Origin: Endomychus coccineus
Taxonomy: Eukaryota > Arthropoda > Insecta > Coleoptera > Endomychidae
DNA length: 64,000 nucleotides
Reading direction: 5' to 3'
Assembly (NCBI GenBank): GCA_958510875.1
Contig: OY294068.1
Location: 166,727,962-166,791,961 of the forward strand
The translations under genes were made by a program, and so were the position numbers. This document shows, one piece after another, positions 60,001 through 64,000 of the stretch (the stretch's first letter is position 1; every line of letters starts with the position of its first letter). Under the pieces are notes generated by a model. The model was not told the DNA's origin, searched no databases, and was given only the letters and a program-made list of their open reading frames with translations.

Positions 60001-62212
60001 TTTGTTTGAAGAAGCTCTACTGTGTGAAAATGGAACATTCAATAGTTATTTTATTTAAGATTAAGATATTGTATTTGGATAATGGAAAAATTGAGTTTTT
60101 GGTATGCGCATACTTTTCACCTCCGATAAAATATTCACTGCAAATTCGGCTGCTCCAATTGGTTGCCAAGGAGTTCCATTAGGACAGCCCAAAAAGAATT
60201 ATATTAATTTACAGTTTTTGCTCAGTACGCAGTTTTTTATGTTTAATTTTAATTAGAACTCAATTCTTTTCATATTATTTAGATTTGATTATAAATTGAG
60301 CTATTTATCCAACAATGATAAGTTCTTTCTAGTCTAGATCGATCAGTAACGTCACAAACGTATAGTTCCAGACAGCTGTTAAGTATTCTACTTGCATATA
60401 ATGGCTATTATTCCCTTAGCTTGGATGATTTAAGACTCGTGTCTTGAACTTCATCCACGTGAATAACACCCACCATGATATGCTCGTTGAAACACGTAAA
60501 TGTAAACGTAAACACCTGTCATCAATGGTTGCCAATACAAATCAAAAGTTTCTAGTTCGCCCATTACGCGTGATAGTAGTACGCCTAAGTTCTCCGTCTT
60601 CGCTCCCTAAGCCTAAGGCAATAACTTTAAAGCAAGAATCGCCCTGTACTATGTCCTTGCATCCGTACTAATTCTGAAAGAGAAATGAATGCGGATCTGT
60701 GTCCAGTGTTCAGCGAATAAATATAAATATAAATAAATTTGTCACGTTGAAAAACCATAAATTTATTAATAAAATTACTTATAAAAAATTAAAATAAAAG
60801 TTACAAGAATATACTTTTAAAGTTTAACGATGAAGTTGAAAAAATTCGTAAATTAAAAAAAAATTTCAATTAAATTATTCACAAATTATAAAAATCACAT
60901 TTAAAATTCCAACAAAAGAAATGCTAAAAAGATAATTTCTTACTTTAACGAAACTTTATTTATTGGAATAGTATTTATTTTTAAAAATCCTTTTTCAATA
61001 CTAATAAAAAGAAATATATTTCTGCCAAATCAAGAAAATTTAAAAATAATTTCTCATATTTTAATGATGAATATTTAATTAATTAATACCTTTTATTTAT
61101 TCAATTGATAAAATAAAAATTAATAATACTTCCCCACAAATTAGCTTAGAATTTAATTCTTGATTATAAATATAAACAAATTTGTCATGTTCAAAAACCA
61201 TAAATATTTAATAAATTTATTTATAACATTACTTAAGAAATTAAAAGAAAAATTACAAAGGTGTACCTTTAAAGTTTCATCTAAAACGATAAAGATAAAA
61301 AAAATTACTTAAATAAAACTTTATTTACTAATGAACGATTAGACATATATTTTATGTATTTTAAAATTTAAACTATATTATTAAATATAAAAGAAAAAAA
61401 TTTCAATAAAATTATTTATAAATAAAATTTCAAAATTCCCGCCATTTGAGAAAAAACATAGTTTGAAATGATTAACACGTACACAAAAAATGTTGCATTG
61501 CTTATATTTAATGAATATAGACTAAAGGCTTCTGGCAATACGAAGGGCGTAAATCAACTTCCGCGTGTACGAGAAATGTTTCTAACAATACAAAGGTATG
61601 CACAAACTTTCCCGCGTTATGAGCAGTTAAAAAGGCGTATTTTATATTCTATTTTCCTTTATATTCATAATAATTGGGTTGTATTATAATATAACAGCAG
61701 ATTCGTTCCTTAATATTTTTGCAGATTAATCAACCTGTATCTGGTAACGATCAGGATCGGGAGACTATTATGCTTCCCGACGAAAATTCTGAGAATGTTT
61801 TGATTGTCTGCCACGCTATGAGAAATGAATTTCTTATATATGCTACTGATATGGGTCAAATCGTGCATTTTCACATAGAATCTTGGTCCTCGGCCACAGA
61901 TTATAAACATTCTGTTGGAATTTCGAATATGTTCGTTGAAGAAGCTGGTACACGAATCGTATTTTTGGATATTAAAAGTCAAGGATATTTCTACAATGCT
62001 GTAAGTTTGACAAGATATCTTGACTGAAATTCAAAATAATGTATTTTATAACGTGATGTTACAGGCAAATAACGAAATAGTTCCTATACCTGATATACCA
62101 AATTCAATAAATGGAGTTACCTGGGACAGTAGTATTCCTGAGAGGAATATCTTTATAATGTTCAATGAGAATGAAATTGTTACATATGTGTATATTAGGT
62201 TATCTATATACG
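54064..62212 (+). CDS. WDR19: Intraflagellar transport protein WDR19/IFT144, N-terminal part (gene runs off the window)
   Basis: Exons 54064-54084, 54190-54344, 54516-54737, 54881-55091, 56577-56863, 58523-58766, 58955-59200, 61725-62000 and 62065-62212 join in phase at GT-AG sites to about 603 residues. The first WD40 propeller reads [83 protein letters not shown]; then [20 protein letters not shown] and [19 protein letters not shown]. The second propeller follows ([41 protein letters not shown]). The order and wording match WDR19, an IFT-A core subunit needed for retrograde ciliary transport and cilium entry. The full protein is about 1,340 residues, so the TPR half lies beyond the window. 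Two in-frame ATGs (54064, 54070) are possible starts. No lesion was seen. Introns 4, 5, 7 and 9 carry transposons or long AT-rich DNA. Confidence 0.93.
55445..56335 (-). mobile_element. Penelope-like element fragment with inverted 5' end
   Basis: The 3' end (ctcgggaaataggtcac, 55453) matches the other copy at 62620. The minus-strand frame at 56009-56239 carries the GIY-YIG endonuclease tail ([41 protein letters not shown]). Sequence 55855-56027 recurs inverted at 56162-56335, so the 5' part was copied in the opposite direction, as often seen for Penelope-like insertions. Lies in WDR19 intron 4. Confidence 0.8.
55498..55539 (-). ncRNA. Hammerhead ribozyme, Penelope-like type I, copy 1
   Basis: On the minus strand: stem I GTCTT, core CTGATGA, stem II GGTC-GTGA-GACA (one mismatch), GAAA, a tiny stem III around CGTACATA, then AAGAC closing stem I. 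The core residues CUGAUGA and GAAA are intact. Hammerhead ribozymes are known from terminal repeats of Penelope-like elements; the same motif in copy 2 is fully paired. Confidence 0.75.
56880..57060 (+). repeat. Dispersed repeat, copy 3
   Basis: Contains ATCCACTAAAAATACTG, AGTACTGAGGACCTTTCA and CCTGTTTAAATACTATTTGG, shared with 46410-46580 and (reverse) 48791-48996. The beginning (AAGAGTCCACACTGTG) also matches 46400 (AAGAGTTCACACTGTG). Confidence 0.6.
57174..58134. mobile_element. TIR element, 961 bp, TA target duplication
   Basis: Ends CCGGGATATCAAAAATTATC and GATAATTTTTGATATCCCGG are perfect over 20 bp and extend to about 85 bp with few mismatches. TA flanks both sides (57172-57173, 58135-58136). 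The interior equals 7420-8393 in reverse. Frames at 57306-57599 and 57649-57906 (minus) are conserved between the two copies but contain no known domain. It sits in WDR19 intron 5. Confidence 0.88.
58335..58440 (+). repeat. Dispersed repeat, partial copy
   Basis: GAGATAATTTAGAAGGGATGGAAATGT...ACGAAAAAGCAA...AATTAATTA and AGTGAGTGTTATC match 48788-48870 in the same orientation. Confidence 0.55.
59201..59940. other. WDR19 intron 7, first part, nothing recognised
   Basis: Short open frames at 59292-59480 and 59571-59753 carry no recognisable content. Confidence 0.5.
59949..60025. repeat. 77-nt imperfect hairpin
   Basis: ACACAGTAGCTTCTTCAAA (59949-59967) pairs with TTTGAAGAAG-CT-CTACTGTGT (60005-60025); an inner AAATATTACA/TGTAATATTT stem encloses an 8-nt loop. 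A 7-nt asymmetric bulge separates the two stems. Size and shape resemble a microRNA precursor, but a worn MITE is equally possible. Confidence 0.45.
60325..60400. repeat. Half-copy of the 18236-18395 hairpin element
   Basis: TCTAGATCGATCAGT, then AACAGCTGT-like sequence, parallels CTGATCGATCTAGA and ACAACTGTTGG in the hairpin at 18236-18395. The second arm is missing. Confidence 0.4.
60720..61724. other. Very AT-rich intronic stretch
   Basis: About 750 bp of nearly pure A/T with repeated AAATTTATAAATAAAATT-like phrases (for example CATAAATTTATTAATAAAAT at 60757 and CATAAATATTTAATAAAT at 61198), suggesting degenerate tandem duplication. No coding signal. Confidence 0.5.
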
Positions 62213-62662
62213 GTAAGTACGCGATAATTTTATTAGATTTCACATAAGATTGGCTGCAGATCGGTCACTGCATGTACGATATAGATTGAAATGAGTGCGC
62301 GCGCACTAACACATGCGCACCAAGTCCCTGTTGGATCCGAATTTCTAACACGGCCTGACAACATTCCGCTCTCGAAATTCTCGAAACAATAAAATAAGTA
62401 TTTTCTAAAAGGTATTGTTAAATTTCATTACCAATTTAAACAGGAACCGTGTTTATTTCGATTTATTGTTGATCTTTGCCATAAATCAAGATAGCCCTGT
62501 CTAAACCGGTTAACACTGAAAACTTGAAACATACTTGAAACTGAAATAATACCTGGTTAAAAGTTCTTCGAGTGTTTGAATCATTTCACTAACAGTCAAA
62601 TCAATTATATATAAAAATTCTTGGGAAATAGGTCACAATAACACTCTGTTTTAAATTTTTTT

Positions 62663-62705
62663 GTCTTATACGTACGTTTCGGTCTCACGACCATCATCAG
62701 AAGAC
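62663..62705 (-). ncRNA. Hammerhead ribozyme, Penelope-like type I, copy 2
   Basis: Minus strand: stem I GTCTT...AAGAC, core CTGATGA, stem II GGTC-GTGA-GACC fully paired, GAAA, short stem III with CGTACGTA and a GUA-type cleavage triplet. All invariant core nucleotides are present, so this copy should be self-cleaving if transcribed from the minus strand. Confidence 0.82.
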
Positions 62706-63097
62706 TCACTATGTAAAAATAAAAAAAGGGGTTTATTAAAACTAATTATATCACAAGCGTCCAAATCGCACAAATTTAATTTCAACCAAAAAAGCCCACG
62801 CCGTCGAAACGAACCGAGCCACGAATAATCGAAATTGTATCGTCAATATTAAAGTATAAAAATTCTTTTGTAGTAAGAATCCGCTATTCAGTAATATTCT
62901 CAAAATGTATAAGTTCATGTTGGTATTCTCACATCAACTGAAGACGAAGTTATTTGTCGAGTACCTACCCTCGACCCAGATGTGTAATTTATGAGATACT
63001 CAGAAGGTTCAGACCTGTACTGGAATATTACTACAACGCATTCTTCTTAAAAACATTTTCAACAATTATAAAGACGTATGTAGGAATTTGCAAGAGA

Positions 63098-63989
63098 TTA
63101 TTTAATCAAATTAGTATAAATATGACTTAGATTTTGTGTATCAGCCCTATGGTTTACAGACTTGGAATCCCGTTTTATGTGAATCATCTCCAGGATAGAT
63201 CTTTTATAATAATTGGTTTCCTTACTTAAGATATTAACATTTTTGTAATCAAATTGATGGTTATAATCAAAGCAGTGCTTAGCAAGGGCGGTGGAATTTA
63301 TTATTTCTTGTGCTATATTTTTGGCCATACATTCTTTTTTGTAAATATTGTTTAGATATCCCAGTATAGGTTCCATCACAATCTAAACAATTCAATTTAT
63401 ATACTGTGTGGGTTTGTTTATCTTTAGGTATTACAGGTTTTAGATTTGAGAAATATTTCCCAACACAGTTAGTAGGTTTATGCGCAACATTTATATCATA
63501 CTTTTTCAAACACTTCTTGATTTTCTCTGAGGTCTCCGGAATGTATGGTAAAGTTATAAAATTGTCTGTAATACCTTTTATGTTATTCTTATATGACGAA
63601 CCATTATAGATTTTGTTTATTCTCTCTTTAATGATAGGATTGAAAACGGTTTTTGGGTAGCCATTCATTTCTAGTGTATTACGAACAATATTTACATTTT
63701 TGGGGCGGTCATCTGCGTGGGACAATTTTATCGCGCGGTCCGTAAGGCTGTTTATGACACTTTTTCTATAACAAGCTGGTGCAACGGAATTGAAGTGAAG
63801 ATAACGTTGATACCAAACTTCTTTAGTAAACCAAGAGGTTTTTATTTTTCCATCTGCATCGTGCCTAATGTTTATATCTAGGAAATTTATGTTTTTGTTT
63901 AATTCTATTTCACAAGTGAATTGAAGTTTACAGTGGAAATTGTTAAATTTATCAATTACATATTGAATTTTATCGTTGGGAACACACAT
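63098..63989 (-). pseudogene. Penelope-like polyprotein: RT C-terminus plus GIY-YIG endonuclease
   Basis: The frame is open from the window edge: INFLDINIRHDADGKIKTS, WYQRYLHFNSVAPACYRKSV, then linker sequence DINVAHKPTNCVGKYFSNLK, then the GIY-YIG nuclease VYKLNCLDCDGTYTGISKQY. A one-base frameshift near 63300 moves the rest to another frame: [37 protein letters not shown] (the Arg and Glu of the nuclease core). This order, RT then GIY-YIG, defines Penelope-like elements. The reverse transcriptase palm lies outside the window. The frameshift makes this copy probably inactive. Confidence 0.87.
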
Positions 63990-64000
63990 AAGGCAATCGT

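Larger units (their letters stand above)
62615..64000 (-). mobile_element. Penelope-like element, continues past the window
   Basis: The 3' end at 62615 (cttgggaaataggtcac) is followed upstream on the minus strand by the hammerhead, an untranslated part and the coding region. It lies in WDR19 intron 9 in antisense orientation and shares the last 900 bp with 55445-56335. Confidence 0.85.

Overview
This is eukaryotic, almost certainly insect, nuclear DNA. It is AT-rich, has spliced genes with GT-AG introns, and is dominated by transposable elements (mariner/Tc1-like, Jockey-type non-LTR, Ty3/gypsy, Penelope-like, Crypton, a Helitron scrap and many foldback/MITE elements). Four host genes can be read exon by exon; nearly everything else is mobile DNA sitting in their introns or between them.

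Layout. (1) 1-13 kb: a TE graveyard. It holds mariner fragments, a gypsy fragment nested in a Jockey-like element, a 2.4-kb foldback element with a second terminal-inverted-repeat element inside it, and long stretches with nothing recognisable. (2) 13.36-35.30 kb, minus strand: a complete three-exon PGRMC/MAPR gene (cytochrome b5-like heme-binding membrane protein). Its second intron is about 21.3 kb and houses a four-exon THAP zinc-finger gene on the opposite strand (14.0-15.1 kb), THAP relics, two partial copies of the KIX region of CBP/p300 flanking a decayed Crypton recombinase, a mariner with about 490-bp inverted repeats abutting an 870-bp palindrome, and a non-LTR relic. (3) 35.3-39.1 kb: intergenic, with a MITE, a Helitron helicase scrap, a permuted repeat pair and a non-LTR C-terminal fragment. 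(4) 39.15-53.73 kb, minus strand: an 11-exon gene for eIF2B epsilon, whose introns carry a mariner split by another repeat, Jockey copies, and two TE families stacked at one 8-bp target. (5) 54.06 kb to beyond 62.2 kb, plus strand: the first nine exons of WDR19/IFT144, an intraflagellar-transport protein, divergent from eIF2B epsilon across about 334 bp. Its introns hold two Penelope-like copies, each with a recognisable hammerhead ribozyme. The gene continues past the window.

The host genes are not functionally linked: heme-binding membrane protein, THAP DNA-binding protein, translation initiation exchange factor, ciliary transport. The one clear regulatory arrangement is the shared promoter between eIF2B epsilon and WDR19. 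The most unusual structures are the complementary KIX deletions in the two CBP-derived copies, the triple GGTAGAAC target duplication, the mariner ORF split by a second element, and the A-B versus B-A permuted repeat pair. All functional calls come from reading the translations; no database search was run.
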